Assembly (NCBI RefSeq): GCF_004331455.1
Contig: NZ_SJJR01000004.1
Coordinates: forward strand, 351,390 to 415,389
Direction: 5' to 3'
Origin: Micromonospora zingiberis
GTDB taxonomy: Bacteria; Actinomycetota; Actinomycetes; Mycobacteriales; Micromonosporaceae
DNA: 64,000 nucleotides
Both the position numbers and the translations under genes were made by a program. Each line of letters opens with the position of its first letter. Within the stretch, counting starts at the first letter, position 1. Positions 1 to 8,387 of the stretch are shown piece by piece. The notes under the pieces are model-generated. The model had not been told where the DNA came from, did no database searches, and saw only the letters and a list, made by a program, of their open reading frames with translations.

Positions 1-1
1 G

Positions 2-913
2 GTCAGCTGGGCGCGGGGCTGCGACGTGGACACCGAGGACCGTTCCGGCTTCGCCGAGGCGGTGGCCACGGCCTCCGCCGCGGACGTCGCCGTACTTGTC
101 GTCGGCGACCACGCCGGCCTGTTCGGACGCGGCACCGTCGGCGAGGGCTGCGACCGCGACGACCTGGAGCTGCCCGGGGTGCAGCGCGAACTCGTCGAGG
201 CGGTGGCGGCCACCGGTACGCCGGTCGTCCTGGTGCTGCTCACCGGGCGGCCGTACGCGCTGGGCTGGGCACTGTCCCGGTGCGCGGCGGTGGTGCAGGC
301 GTTCTTCCCGGGTGAGGAGGGGGCCGGGGCGATCGCCGGTGTGCTCTCCGGGCGGGTCAACCCGTCGGGTCGGCTGCCGGTCACGCTGCCCGGCTCGGCG
401 GGGGCGCAGCCGTACTCGTACCTGCATCCCACGCTGGGGGAGGGCAGCGAGGTGACGAACCTGCCCGCGACGCCGGTGGCGCCCTTCGGCCACGGCCTGT
501 CGTACACCACGTTCGCGTACGCCGACCTGACGGTGCCGGCCACGGTGCCGACCGACGGCACGGTGCAGGTGAGCGTCCGGGTCACCAACACCGGCCCGGT
601 CGCCGGCGAGGAGGTGGTCCAGCTCTACGGCCGCGACCTGGTGGCCTCGGTGACCCGGCCGGTGGCGCAACTGCTCGGCTACCACCGGCTCCACCTGGAG
701 CCGGGTCAGTCGGTCACGGTCGAGTTGTCCGTGCCCACCACCCGCCTGGCCTTCTCCGACCGTACGCTCACCCGGGTCGTGGAGCCCGGTGACGTCGACC
801 TCTGGGTCGGCACCAGCGCCCACCGCGCGGCCCAGGCCCGCACCACCCTGGTCGGCGGCCTCGCCCCGGTGACCAACACCTCCCCCCGCTGGACCACCTC
901 GCAGCTGCGCTGA
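2..913 (+). CDS. Glycoside hydrolase family 3 beta-glucosidase, C-terminal part (5' truncated)
   Basis: The reading frame is open at the left edge, so only the last 303 residues are seen. Residues 1-165 fit the end of the GH3 alpha/beta sandwich domain (VAVLVVGDHAG, VLVLLTGRPYALGW, NPSGRLPVTLPGSAG). From about residue 180 a fibronectin-III-like domain follows (GPVAGEEVVQLYGRDL, LGYHRLHLEPGQSVTV), the usual C-terminal module of bacterial GH3 beta-glucosidases and xylosidases. The catalytic aspartate lies in the missing N-terminal barrel, so the substrate cannot be judged. No secretion signal can be assessed. It converges on the yidC paralogue, with a strong hairpin between them. Family is clear; exact enzyme is not. 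Confidence 0.9.
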   Translation, partial: VSWARGCDVDTEDRSGFAEAVATASAADVAVLVVGDHAGLFGRGTVGEGCDRDDLELPGVQRELVEAVAATGTPVVLVLLTGRPYALGWALSRCAAVVQAFFPGEEGAGAIAGVLSGRVNPSGRLPVTLPGSAGAQPYSYLHPTLGEGSEVTNLPATPVAPFGHGLSYTTFAYADLTVPATVPTDGTVQVSVRVTNTGPVAGEEVVQLYGRDLVASVTRPVAQLLGYHRLHLEPGQSVTVELSVPTTRLAFSDRTLTRVVEPGDVDLWVGTSAHRAAQARTTLVGGLAPVTNTSPRWTTSQLR

Positions 914-927
914 TCGTGGTCGCGTTA

Positions 928-967
928 CCGCCCCCGGTGCGGGGTTGAACAACCGCACCGGGGGCGG
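928..967. terminator. Bidirectional intrinsic-type hairpin
   Basis: A perfect 15-bp inverted repeat (arms 928-942 and 953-967) with a 10-nt loop sits between the convergent GH3 and yidC genes. There is no T tract, as is usual in high-GC actinobacteria. Confidence 0.75.
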
Positions 968-980
968 GAACTCGGCGGGG

Positions 981-1937
981 TCAGGGGCGCCGTTTCGGTT
1001 TCGCGCCCACCTTCGGGGCCAGTGACCTCGGGGGCACGGCGTCGTCGGCGCCGGCTTTCGAGGTGGCGGCTTTCGGGGTGGCGGCTTTCGGGGTGGTGGC
1101 TTTCGGGGTGGCGGTGCCGTTGGCGGGTGGGGGTGGGTACTTGCGTAGTACCCAGGTCTGCTGGCCCAGTGAGAACAGGTTCGTGGTGACCCAGTAGATG
1201 ATCACACCGATCGGGAAGATCAGACCGGAGACGAGCAGCGACAGCGGGATGCCGTAGAGCATCAGCCGCTGCACCATCTTCTGCTGCGGGTCATCGGCCC
1301 ACCCGGTCCGCAGGATCATCTGCCGGCTGCTCAGGTAGGTCGTCGCGATCATCACGACGATCAGGATCGCGGCGACCACCCGGACCGTGACCCCGCCGGC
1401 GCCGAGCAGGGCCAACTCCTGCTCGGTGGAGCGGAAACTGGCCGCGATGGGCGCGCCGAACAGCGTCGCCGACGAGGCGCTGTCGAACTGGGTGACCGAC
1501 CAGCCGTACAACGTCTTCATGTGCTCCGGCATGGTCGGCTTGAGGTGCCGCAGCACGTGGAACAGGCCCAGGAAGACGGGAATCTGCACCAGCATCGGCA
1601 GGCAGCCCATCAGCGGGTTGGCCTTCTCCGTCCGGTACAGCTCGACGAGTTCTCTCTGTAGGGTCTCCCGGTCACCCTTGTGCTTCTCCTGAAGCGCCTT
1701 GGTCTGCGGCTGCAATGCCTGCATCGCCCGCTGCGACTTGATCTGTTTGACGAAGACCGGGAAGAGCAGCGCCCGCACGGTGAGCACCAGGAAGACGATG
1801 CCGAGCACCCAGGACCAGTTGGTGCCCAGCATCGGCGCGTCGCCGAAGACGAGCTGCCAGGCGGCGTGCCAGAACAGCAGGATCACGGAGATGCCGCCGT
1901 AGATCGCCGCCATCAGTGGGCTGAACAGAGTGCTCAC
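981..1937 (-). CDS. yidC: YidC/Oxa1-family membrane protein insertase paralogue
   Basis: Inserts or folds membrane proteins at the cytoplasmic membrane. The 318-residue product has an N-terminal hydrophobic hairpin, the conserved segment with LLFPVFVKQIKSQRAMQALQP, a charged cytoplasmic loop (KGDRETLQRELVELYRTEK), the PLMGCLPMLVQIPVFLGLF motif of YidC, further membrane spans and a basic Ala/Thr/Lys-rich tail with repeats of PKAATPKAAT type. I chose GTG at 1937, preceded by GGAG at good spacing, over an in-frame GTG at 2006: the segment between is unlike coding sequence and is occupied by a 21-codon mini-ORF whose stop overlaps this start (GTGA). The neighbouring DUF6412 gene suggests it is the second, non-housekeeping YidC; rpmH and rnpA, usual neighbours of the main yidC, are absent. 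Confidence 0.88.
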   Translation of the reverse strand: MSTLFSPLMAAIYGGISVILLFWHAAWQLVFGDAPMLGTNWSWVLGIVFLVLTVRALLFPVFVKQIKSQRAMQALQPQTKALQEKHKGDRETLQRELVELYRTEKANPLMGCLPMLVQIPVFLGLFHVLRHLKPTMPEHMKTLYGWSVTQFDSASSATLFGAPIAASFRSTEQELALLGAGGVTVRVVAAILIVVMIATTYLSSRQMILRTGWADDPQQKMVQRLMLYGIPLSLLVSGLIFPIGVIIYWVTTNLFSLGQQTWVLRKYPPPPANGTATPKATTPKAATPKAATSKAGADDAVPPRSLAPKVGAKPKRRP

Positions 1938-1999
1938 CGGCGGACTCCGGCCAGCGAACAGTCGGCGGAGAACCCGCCATGAATCGACAAATTGGACAT
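1934..1999 (-). CDS. Possible leader mini-ORF coupled to yidC
   Basis: ATG at 1999 with GAGGGG six bases upstream opens a 21-codon frame reading MSNLSIHGGFSADCSLAGVR and one more Arg. Its TGA overlaps the proposed yidC start (GTGA), so translation could be coupled. No known family and no hydrophobic segment. A chance frame is possible. Confidence 0.3.
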   Translation of the reverse strand: MSNLSIHGGFSADCSLAGVRR

Positions 2000-2087
2000 G
2001 ATGCACCCCTCGGATACGACCGGTGACTGAGAACAGGCAGGAGACAGTCAGGTGCGGTCGCCGTCGAGCGGCAGGAGACGAGGAGGC

Positions 2088-2369
2088 TCAGGCGACCGCG
2101 AGGGTCGCCGTCGGGGCCCTGGGCCGGGCCCGGCCGGCCGCGTCCGGATCACGGTGGCGGGGTACGCCGGTGCGTCCCGAGCGTTCGCGCATCATCCGGC
2201 GGGTGACCCGCAGCTCGGGTGCGGTGACCACCCGGTAGAGCAGGTTCGAGGCGGCGAGCACGACGGTCAGCAGGACGCCGGTCGCCGCCGCGGTGCCGGA
2301 GAACATGCCGGTGGCACCCGCGTCGGCCAACACACCGACGAGGTACCAGAGCATGCCGAGCCCGATCAC
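2088..2369 (-). CDS. DUF6412-like small membrane protein
   Basis: A 93-residue protein with two membrane spans (roughly residues 3-25 and 28-46) and a basic C-terminal tail containing RDPDAAGRARPRAP, which I recall as the hallmark tail of DUF6412 proteins found beside YidC paralogues in Streptomyces and relatives. The start is GTG at 2369 (an internal ATG at 2354 is possible); neither has a strong ribosome site. It lies directly upstream of the yidC paralogue on the same strand, so a role as a partner in membrane protein biogenesis is inferred from context only. Confidence 0.65.
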   Translation of the reverse strand: MIGLGMLWYLVGVLADAGATGMFSGTAAATGVLLTVVLAASNLLYRVVTAPELRVTRRMMRERSGRTGVPRHRDPDAAGRARPRAPTATLAVA

Positions 2370-2423
2370 GCCACAACCATAGCCGGCCGGCGCGACCCCT
2401 GGGGTGCCGAAGTCCCGGCCGCA

Positions 2424-3194
2424 CTACCGGTGCGGGTCGGTCTCGGCGCGCAGGGCGGCGGTGGCGCGGATCGCCTTGACGATCGCCGGGATCGCACCGA
2501 TCAACAGCACCAGCGCCCAGACGATCGCGACCACCGCGAAGACGAGCGCGCCCACGTCGTCGAGGATGCTCACCACGATCACCGGCACCAGGCGGTGCAG
2601 GAACTCCAGCAGCACCGTGCAGAGCAGGCTGGTCCCGATCAGCAGCACCAGGCCCTTGTTCTGGAGGAACTTGGGCTGGGCCAGCAGCAGCAGAGCGGCC
2701 CAGGCGAGCTTGAGCAGCAGTACCAGGCCGAGCAGGACGGACGCGTCGCCGACCGGGAAGAAGCCCCAGAGCGCCAGGTAGGCCAGCGTGCCGAACGGCG
2801 GTGCCAGGAAGAGCGAAACCATGATCGTCAGCTCGACGAAGGCGAAGACCAGGGCCAGGAACGCCACGATGATCAGGACGATCGAGAAGATCAGCGTGGC
2901 GACGCCCTGGATCCGCCCGTGGATCCGTTCGGGCAGCACCAGTCCCAGGCAGAACAGCCCGGTGGTCCACAGCGCCGCCGCGTCGACCAGCGCCAGATAG
3001 CCGGTGCCCCGTCCGGACGGCTCGCTGACCCCGCTCACGTCGGCGACCTCGACACCGAGGTCGGCGGCGCCGCCGGCCAGTGCCGGGCCGGCGTCCGCCC
3101 CGCCCAGCAGCAGCCCGGCGCCGACCTCGACGCCGACCGCCAGCACCAGGGCGAGCATCGCCAGCAGCAGGAACGGCTTGCGTAAGGCACCCAT
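2424..3194 (-). CDS. Polytopic membrane protein of unknown function
   Basis: 256 residues with about six membrane segments: an N-terminal span (8-33), two closely spaced hydrophobic stretches around residues 98-128, and further spans near 150-172, 180-200 and 215-240. The ATG at 3194 has GAGGAGG seven bases upstream, a strong start. I recognise no catalytic or transport motif. It starts 17 bases after the end of the upstream one-pass membrane protein, so the two are probably co-transcribed as the tail of the contractile injection system unit. Function is unknown; a role in anchoring or sensing for that system is only a contextual guess. Confidence 0.75.
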   Translation of the reverse strand: MGALRKPFLLLAMLALVLAVGVEVGAGLLLGGADAGPALAGGAADLGVEVADVSGVSEPSGRGTGYLALVDAAALWTTGLFCLGLVLPERIHGRIQGVATLIFSIVLIIVAFLALVFAFVELTIMVSLFLAPPFGTLAYLALWGFFPVGDASVLLGLVLLLKLAWAALLLLAQPKFLQNKGLVLLIGTSLLCTVLLEFLHRLVPVIVVSILDDVGALVFAVVAIVWALVLLIGAIPAIVKAIRATAALRAETDPHR

Positions 3195-3210
3195 CAGCGA
3201 CCTCCTCGCC

Positions 3211-3672
3211 TCACTGTCCGGCGACCGTGACCAGGCAGCCGTCGGGGCAGCGCACCGTCACCGTGACCGGCCGGTCCACCGCGATCCGGGCGACCGCACC
3301 GGTGCCGTCCTCGGCCGGGGTGACCGTGTCGGCCACGCTGAACTCGGCGTCACCCGGTGCCGGCGCCTCGACCCTGAACTCGTCCGGGCTACGCAGGATC
3401 AGCGTCCGCAGCTCACCCGGGTCGGCGACCCGCAGCTCGCAGTCGCCGACCACCGCCAGTTGGCCGGGCGCCTCGGCACACCCCGCCTCGACGCTGGCCG
3501 GGTCGACCGCGCTCCGTCCGCCACCGGCCCGCCCCAGCAGCTCCACCAGCGGGTGCCGCCCTCCCGGCCGCCCCGGGTCGTCCCGACCCGTACCCCCCGC
3601 CACCGCCACCGCGAACAACACCACCAGCAGCACCCCGAGCCCCACCAACAACACCTTCTGCCGCCCACTCAC
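3211..3672 (-). CDS. One-pass membrane protein with extracytoplasmic domain
   Basis: 153 residues: a short basic N-terminus (VSGRQK), a membrane span at about residues 7-27, a Gly/Arg/Pro linker, and an outer domain of about 110 residues with four cysteines spread as two likely pairs (AGCAEAPGQL and VGDCELRV; VRCPDGCLVTV). I chose GTG at 3672 because it has GGAGGGG upstream and because the longer frame to 3780 would run into a long palindrome. No family recognised. It is one of several bitopic or polytopic proteins at the downstream end of the injection-system operon. Confidence 0.7.
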   Translation of the reverse strand: MSGRQKVLLVGLGVLLVVLFAVAVAGGTGRDDPGRPGGRHPLVELLGRAGGGRSAVDPASVEAGCAEAPGQLAVVGDCELRVADPGELRTLILRSPDEFRVEAPAPGDAEFSVADTVTPAEDGTGAVARIAVDRPVTVTVRCPDGCLVTVAGQ

Positions 3673-3720
3673 GCCAACCCCTCCCTCACGCCGTCTCCTG
3701 CCAAGCCCCGCCCTATCCCC

Positions 3721-3781
3721 GTTGATCAAGAGGTTTGCGTCGGGTTCGGCCGCCGTCCCTGACGCAAACCTCTTGATCAAC
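3721..3781. repeat. Long perfect palindrome (21-bp arms), repeat or terminator
   Basis: Arms 3721-3741 (GTTGATCAAGAGGTTTGCGT then C) and 3761-3781 are exact inverted copies with a 19-nt spacer. It lies between the lectin-like membrane protein and the next gene and could end or attenuate transcription. Its length and AT-richer sequence resemble palindromic repeat families of Micromonospora-type genomes rather than an ordinary terminator. Confidence 0.75.
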
Positions 3782-3786
3782 CAGGG

Positions 3787-4701
3787 CTAGAGCTGGGGGA
3801 GTTCGGTGAAGCGGATGGTGTCCAGGCCAGCGAAGTAGCTGGTGGTGCTTTGGGTTTTGCCGATCGCGACCAGGGTGATCTCGTGGGGGCCCGCGTCCAG
3901 GCGTACCTGCGCCACGTCGACCCAGTCGGTGACCTGCACCTTCGAGCTGAAGCCGATGAACGGGTCACCTACCTGCCGGCCATCGATCAGGAACACGATG
4001 TTGGCGTAGTCGGGCGCGGTGGTCAGTACGGCGGAGAACTGCCAGGTCGCCTCGGTCGGCAGTTCCACCGCCACGGTCACCCGGTCGTTGATCGCCCGGC
4101 CGAGGAAGAAGAGTTGGGTGTCCTGCGACCAGGTCACCTCGCAGCAGTTTCCCTGCGCCGCCACGGTCGCCTGCGAGTTCGACGGCGACTCGACCCGGGC
4201 GGCGGGGACCAGGGTCTCCGCCTCGATGGTCACCACCTGTGGCATCGGTGGAGGATCGTCGTCGCGGGTCACCAGGAACACCACCGTGGCCGAGACGACC
4301 AGCACCAACGCCGCCGCGGCGGCGATCCAGGCCCAGGGCGTACGCTTCGGCGGCGCCACCGCCCGCACCTCGTAGGTGACCCGGCCGCTGGAGCGGGAAC
4401 TCTCCTCCGGCGCGGTGTTCGCCGAGTAGGCGAACCCGGTCATGTCGTAACGCCGGGGCGGAGTTCCCGCCGGCACGGCCAGGCGTACCAGGAACGACAC
4501 CGAGCCCTGCGCGGGCACCACCCGCTGCGGTTCGGTGACGGTGAACCAGGCCCGCTGCGATCCCTCGCCGGGCGCCACGTCGAATACCACCGTGTCCGGC
4601 GCGAGACCCGGGTTGGAGACGGTGAACGTCAGCTCCCCGGCGTTGCGCACGTCCAAGGTGAACTGCTCGGCGGCGGCGACGACGGTCCATTCGGTGGTCA
4701 T
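3787..4701 (-). CDS. Bitopic membrane protein with lectin-like outer domain, CIS-associated (CisA-like candidate)
   Basis: 304 residues in three parts. Residues 1-115 form a beta-rich cytoplasmic domain reminiscent of an Ig or NEW3 fold ([20 protein letters not shown]). A single membrane span follows at 123-144 ([20 protein letters not shown]). Residues 156-304 resemble a carbohydrate-binding jelly roll ([49 protein letters not shown]). Start ATG overlaps the tail-protein stop (ATGA), so it is coupled to the injection system. This layout matches what I recall of CisA in Streptomyces coelicolor, a membrane protein needed for the intracellular CIS to dock, fire and kill the cell. The link is architectural, not from alignment. 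Confidence 0.65.
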   Translation of the reverse strand: MTTEWTVVAAAEQFTLDVRNAGELTFTVSNPGLAPDTVVFDVAPGEGSQRAWFTVTEPQRVVPAQGSVSFLVRLAVPAGTPPRRYDMTGFAYSANTAPEESSRSSGRVTYEVRAVAPPKRTPWAWIAAAAALVLVVSATVVFLVTRDDDPPPMPQVVTIEAETLVPAARVESPSNSQATVAAQGNCCEVTWSQDTQLFFLGRAINDRVTVAVELPTEATWQFSAVLTTAPDYANIVFLIDGRQVGDPFIGFSSKVQVTDWVDVAQVRLDAGPHEITLVAIGKTQSTTSYFAGLDTIRFTELPQL

Positions 4702-5339
4702 GACGGTCCCTCCGGAGCGATGTCGGCAGAGTCGGAAACGGCCGGGATGGGACCGGCAGTGGCAGGTCCGGCCGGGGTGGGAGCGGCCACGGTGGGCGGC
4801 ACGGTTGCCCGGCCGACCGCGCGGTCCGGCGCAGTGGTCTCGACGCTGATCTCGGCGGTGACTGCCGCCGGCTTCTCCGCCTCGACGATGCGACCGATCA
4901 GGGCGACCTGGCCGGCGGCGGCCGGAGGCACCCGGACCACCACGTGGAAGGGCCGGTCGGCCGGCTCGTCGAGGACGAAACCGGTGACCCCGGTGGCCAG
5001 TTCCAGGGCGGTACGCAGGCCGTCCGGGGTGCCCCGCCAGGCCGCCAGCTCGGCACCGTGCGCCACCAGGTCCCGCAGCCGGCTCAGCGGCAGCGGCAGC
5101 GAGACGTCCCGCCGGGGTACGGCGACCAGATGGTCCATCGCCACCCACCGGGCCAGGTAGGCCACCATCGCCCCGGGCGCCCGGTACGGCGCGAACAGGG
5201 CGTCGACCTCGGCCAGTACCGCCTCGTCCGGGGTGTGCAGCCCCTCCATCACGTCCAGCAGCGCCCACAGCACGCTGCCCGGCACGCAGGCCCGCTGGTA
5301 CGCCGCGGGCAGCAGCCGCTCAATGCCCGCTCGACGCAT
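4698..5339 (-). CDS. Phage tail protein I-like baseplate protein (TIGR02242 type, Cis12-like)
   Basis: 213 residues. The N-terminal 115 residues match the phage tail protein I domain: LLPAAYQR at the start, a short linker, [10 protein letters not shown], then the conserved [16 protein letters not shown] beta-rich segment follows, then an Ala/Pro/Thr-rich tail. In contractile injection systems this type of protein joins the baseplate wedge to fibres or other outer parts. It overlaps the baseplate J gene upstream by 20 bases and the membrane protein gene downstream by 4, supporting tight co-expression. The family is clear; equivalence to Afp12/Cis12 is inferred from gene order. Confidence 0.75.
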   Translation of the reverse strand: MRRAGIERLLPAAYQRACVPGSVLWALLDVMEGLHTPDEAVLAEVDALFAPYRAPGAMVAYLARWVAMDHLVAVPRRDVSLPLPLSRLRDLVAHGAELAAWRGTPDGLRTALELATGVTGFVLDEPADRPFHVVVRVPPAAAGQVALIGRIVEAEKPAAVTAEISVETTAPDRAVGRATVPPTVAAPTPAGPATAGPIPAVSDSADIAPEGPS

Positions 5340-7923
5340 CCTGCCGCACCACCTCTATGTCGTGCTCGCCGGAGCAGAGCAACCAGGTATCCGGAACGGT
5401 CACCACGTCGGCGGTGGCCTGGTTGGCGCTGGCCGACCAGTCCACCGCGTCGGCGCTACGGAACACGCCCCGCTCGCCGCCGGTCAGCATCAGCCGCTGC
5501 GCCCCGGCGGTGGCGGCGACCGCGTCGACCGGCACGAACCGGGTCCGGTCGCGCAGTGGCAGCCCACAGTTGACCGACACCGACGTCCACTGTGGCTGCC
5601 CGGCCAGGGTGTCCAGCCGCAGCACCCCGCCGCTCTGCGTGGCCGCCAGCGCCAGGGTGCCGCTGAAGGCCAGTCCCCGGCAGGTGCCACCGATCCAGCC
5701 CGCCTGCACCGCCTGCCACTTCACGTCGGACTCGAACAGTCGGGCCCGGAAACAGCCCTGCCCGGGCTTCTTCGGATCCGGTTCACCGGCGCCACTCCAC
5801 AGCAGGGTGGCCGGGCCGTCGTACTGCACGGCGAGCACCCGGTTGTCGACGTTGGCCAGGCCGACGTGCGTGAAGCTGCCCGGGCGGCCGGCGTTGCCCG
5901 ACAGGTACACCCCGAACCCGGCCTGGGCCGCGACCGCCACCCCGGGGGTACCGCGCTCGGAGACGAACGCCCGCACCGCGTAGAAGCCCCGGTCGGCGTC
6001 GGCCGGATCGACCAGGATCTGCAACGGCACCGCGCCGGGCAGCAGCGACACCTCGTACAGGCCGGTGTCGGTGGCGACCAGCAGCGCGCCCGCGCCGTCC
6101 CGGTCGATCCAGGCCAGGTCGCTGATCCGCGAGTCCAGGTCGGCCAGCAGCGACCAGGTTTCCCCCAGGTCGGTGCTCAGGTGCACCCGGGAGCCACCGC
6201 CGGCGCGTACGGTGGCCACCGCCACCGAGCCGGGCCGGGACACGATGCCCGGTCGCACCGGTGCGGGGGCGGGCGCCACCCGCTGCACCGTCTCCCCGTC
6301 GAAGCGGCCGACCGGTTCCCAGCCGGCCGCCGCGTTGGTGGAGCGGAACAGCACCGCAGCACTGCCGGCGTACCAGGTGTTCGGTTGGTACTCGTCGGCG
6401 GCCAGCGTACGCACCTGGTTGTCCGGGGCCTCGTCCACCACGAACCGCACCGACTCGACGTAGCGCACCCCCGGTTCGGCGTGCTCCAACAGCCGGTACA
6501 CGTTGGATGCCCGCAGCGGCTCGCCGAACGCCCAGCCGGTCGGGTTGAGCGCGGTGGGCAGGGGACTCAGGGTCTGGTGCAGCCGGTCGTGGATGCGCCG
6601 GCGGACCGCGTCGACGTCCTCCTCCCGGCGGACCACCACCCGGGCCCGGATCGACACCGCCTTGTACCGGGCCCAACTCGCCCGGCAGTTGGTGCCGAGT
6701 GAGCGGCGCCGCTCCAGGTCCGCCTCGACCCGCAGCCGGGTCTCCTCCACCTCGTGCTCGCGCAGCACCTGCACCGGCAGGCCACCGCCGGGCCGCGCCT
6801 CGTCCGGCACGTACGGCACCAGCACCACCTCCACCTCGCCCGGGCGGGCGAAGCTGTAGACGGCGGCCCGGGTGAACGCGCGGGCCCGGGCCACCCCGCT
6901 GGCGGCGGTGGCCAGCACCTCGAAGTCGCGGGCGGTCACCGCACGCTGCTGGGCGAAGAAGGCGTACGGCCCGCGCAGCAGCACCGACTCCATCGCCTCC
7001 ATGTCCCGGCCGCCGACCGCCGGCAGCGGGTTGACCACTTTCACCCCGGGCAGCGGGTCACGCAGGCTGGTCAGTGCGCCGGCCGCCACGTTGCCGGCCG
7101 GTCCGCCGCCGGCGCGATACCAGAGCCGCACCTGCCGTCCGGCCGGCGGCACCGCCGCGACCGGGCCGTCGCCGAAGTGCAGCGACCCGTCGCCCGGGTC
7201 GACGGTGCGCAGGTCCAACGCCGGGGCGAAGGTGACCGTGCCCGAGCAGCGGTCCACCAGGTACGCCTTGTCCTGCGGGCCGAGCCCGGCGAAGCTGTCC
7301 ACCGGCCGCCAGATCTCGAAGGTACGACCCTCGTGTTCCCGGGCCGCCGCGCCCAGTTCCACCGTCCCGGCGGGCACCTCCACGCCGAGCAGCAGGTCCA
7401 ATGCCTCGGCGGTACGCGCCAGCGGCGCCCGCGCCGCGCGGAGCACCTGCCCGGGCGCCCCGGTGCCCACGCCCAACAGCTCCGCCTCGACCGGCTCGCA
7501 GTGGTGCATCCGGACGGTCACCTCGCGCTGCCCGGCGGCCAGCGCCGCCGGTTCACAGGTGACGAAGACGACCGGCCGTGGGTCCGCGCCCCGGGCGGCG
7601 GCCACCCGGGTACCGGCCGGGATCCGCAGCGGCGCGTCGTCCGGACCGGTCCGGGTGAACCGCACGTCCGCCCAGGCCGCCGCCGGGGCGTGCCGGGTCA
7701 CCCCGAGCAGGTTCAGGAAGGAGACGTACGCCTTCTCCGGCAACTGGTTCAGCCGGTAGATCATCACCTCGGTGAGGTGCGCGAACGCCTCCAGCAGGGC
7801 GATACCGGGGTCGTGCGCGGACAGGTCGGTCCAGCCCGGACAGGACTGCCGGATCCGCTCGCGGGCCTCGGTGACCAGGTCGAGGAAGGTCCGGTCGTCC
7901 AGGTGTGGCACGGGTAGGGTCAT
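5320..7923 (-). CDS. Baseplate J-like protein with C-terminal repeat domain (Cis11-like)
   Basis: 867 residues. The N-terminal ~500 residues are a typical putative baseplate assembly protein: HLDDRTFLDLVTEARERI, WTDLSAHDPGIALLEAFAHL, MIYRLNQLPEKAYVSFLNLL, IPAGTRVA, then a beta-rich core. Such proteins build the wedge of the T4 gp6 kind. From about residue 560 an extra ~300-residue domain carries Asp-box-like repeats (FRSTNAAAGWEPVG, HLSTDLGETWSLL, GVFRSADAVDW), suggesting a beta-propeller. ATG at 7923 overlaps the gp25 stop (ATGA). The extension could bind an outer ligand or cap the baseplate; this is inference. Confidence 0.88.
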   Translation of the reverse strand: MTLPVPHLDDRTFLDLVTEARERIRQSCPGWTDLSAHDPGIALLEAFAHLTEVMIYRLNQLPEKAYVSFLNLLGVTRHAPAAAWADVRFTRTGPDDAPLRIPAGTRVAAARGADPRPVVFVTCEPAALAAGQREVTVRMHHCEPVEAELLGVGTGAPGQVLRAARAPLARTAEALDLLLGVEVPAGTVELGAAAREHEGRTFEIWRPVDSFAGLGPQDKAYLVDRCSGTVTFAPALDLRTVDPGDGSLHFGDGPVAAVPPAGRQVRLWYRAGGGPAGNVAAGALTSLRDPLPGVKVVNPLPAVGGRDMEAMESVLLRGPYAFFAQQRAVTARDFEVLATAASGVARARAFTRAAVYSFARPGEVEVVLVPYVPDEARPGGGLPVQVLREHEVEETRLRVEADLERRRSLGTNCRASWARYKAVSIRARVVVRREEDVDAVRRRIHDRLHQTLSPLPTALNPTGWAFGEPLRASNVYRLLEHAEPGVRYVESVRFVVDEAPDNQVRTLAADEYQPNTWYAGSAAVLFRSTNAAAGWEPVGRFDGETVQRVAPAPAPVRPGIVSRPGSVAVATVRAGGGSRVHLSTDLGETWSLLADLDSRISDLAWIDRDGAGALLVATDTGLYEVSLLPGAVPLQILVDPADADRGFYAVRAFVSERGTPGVAVAAQAGFGVYLSGNAGRPGSFTHVGLANVDNRVLAVQYDGPATLLWSGAGEPDPKKPGQGCFRARLFESDVKWQAVQAGWIGGTCRGLAFSGTLALAATQSGGVLRLDTLAGQPQWTSVSVNCGLPLRDRTRFVPVDAVAATAGAQRLMLTGGERGVFRSADAVDWSASANQATADVVTVPDTWLLCSGEHDIEVVRQDASSGH

Positions 7924-8387
7924 CGCGCCTCCTCTGCGTCGGTGCCGGGTTCGGCCGTCGGCCCTGCGGCTGGTTCGTCGTCGGTGGGCAGCAGGTCGAC
8001 CGAGAAGACCAACTGGCCCGGTGTGAGGCTGGCCCGGATCCGGTAGTCGAGCCGGATCACCAGCCGCCACGCGTCGTCCGGGTCCGGCCCGGCGTCGACG
8101 TCGAGCACGTCGATGCGGGGCTCCCAGCGGGCGATGGCCGCGCGTACGTAGTGGATGGCCAGGCCGGCGGTGGTGTCGTCGTTCGGCGCGAAGACCAACC
8201 GGTGCAGGCGTGAGCCGTAGCCGGGCCGCATCAACCGCTCCCCGGGGGTGGTGGAGAGCAGCAGGAACAGTGCCTGGCGTACGGTCTCGTCGCCGTCGGT
8301 CATGGCCAGCCCACCGGCCGCGGTGAGCCCGAGCCCGCCGCCCTGACCGGGGTCGAAGCCGGCACCGACGAACCTGATCGCCCTCAC
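7920..8387 (-). CDS. GPW/gp25-family baseplate protein (Cis9-like)
   Basis: 155 residues. The N-terminus GGGLGLTAAGGLAMTDGDETV, followed by LLLSTTPGERLMRPGYGS, then HYVRAAIARWEPRIDVLDVDA, is the classical GPW/gp25 pattern; gp25 nucleates sheath assembly at the baseplate. I chose GTG at 8387, which overlaps the stop of the preceding gene (GTGA), because the family needs the N-terminal segment before the internal ATG at MTDGDE. The acidic C-terminal tail (TDDEPAAGPTAEPGTDAEE) is not a family feature. It sits between the PAAR-like gene and baseplate J, as in Afp/PVC-like loci. Confidence 0.88.
   Translation of the reverse strand: MRAIRFVGAGFDPGQGGGLGLTAAGGLAMTDGDETVRQALFLLLSTTPGERLMRPGYGSRLHRLVFAPNDDTTAGLAIHYVRAAIARWEPRIDVLDVDAGPDPDDAWRLVIRLDYRIRASLTPGQLVFSVDLLPTDDEPAAGPTAEPGTDAEEAR

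Noticed and set aside
2052..3185. 377-codon Gln/His/Arg-rich plus-strand frame
   Set aside because: Antisense to a clear membrane protein gene; Gln/Asp/His repeats arise from Leu/Val codons on the other strand.
3673..3780. N-terminal extension of the one-pass membrane protein (start at 3780)
   Set aside because: It would be encoded by the long palindrome; GTG at 3672 has a far better ribosome site.
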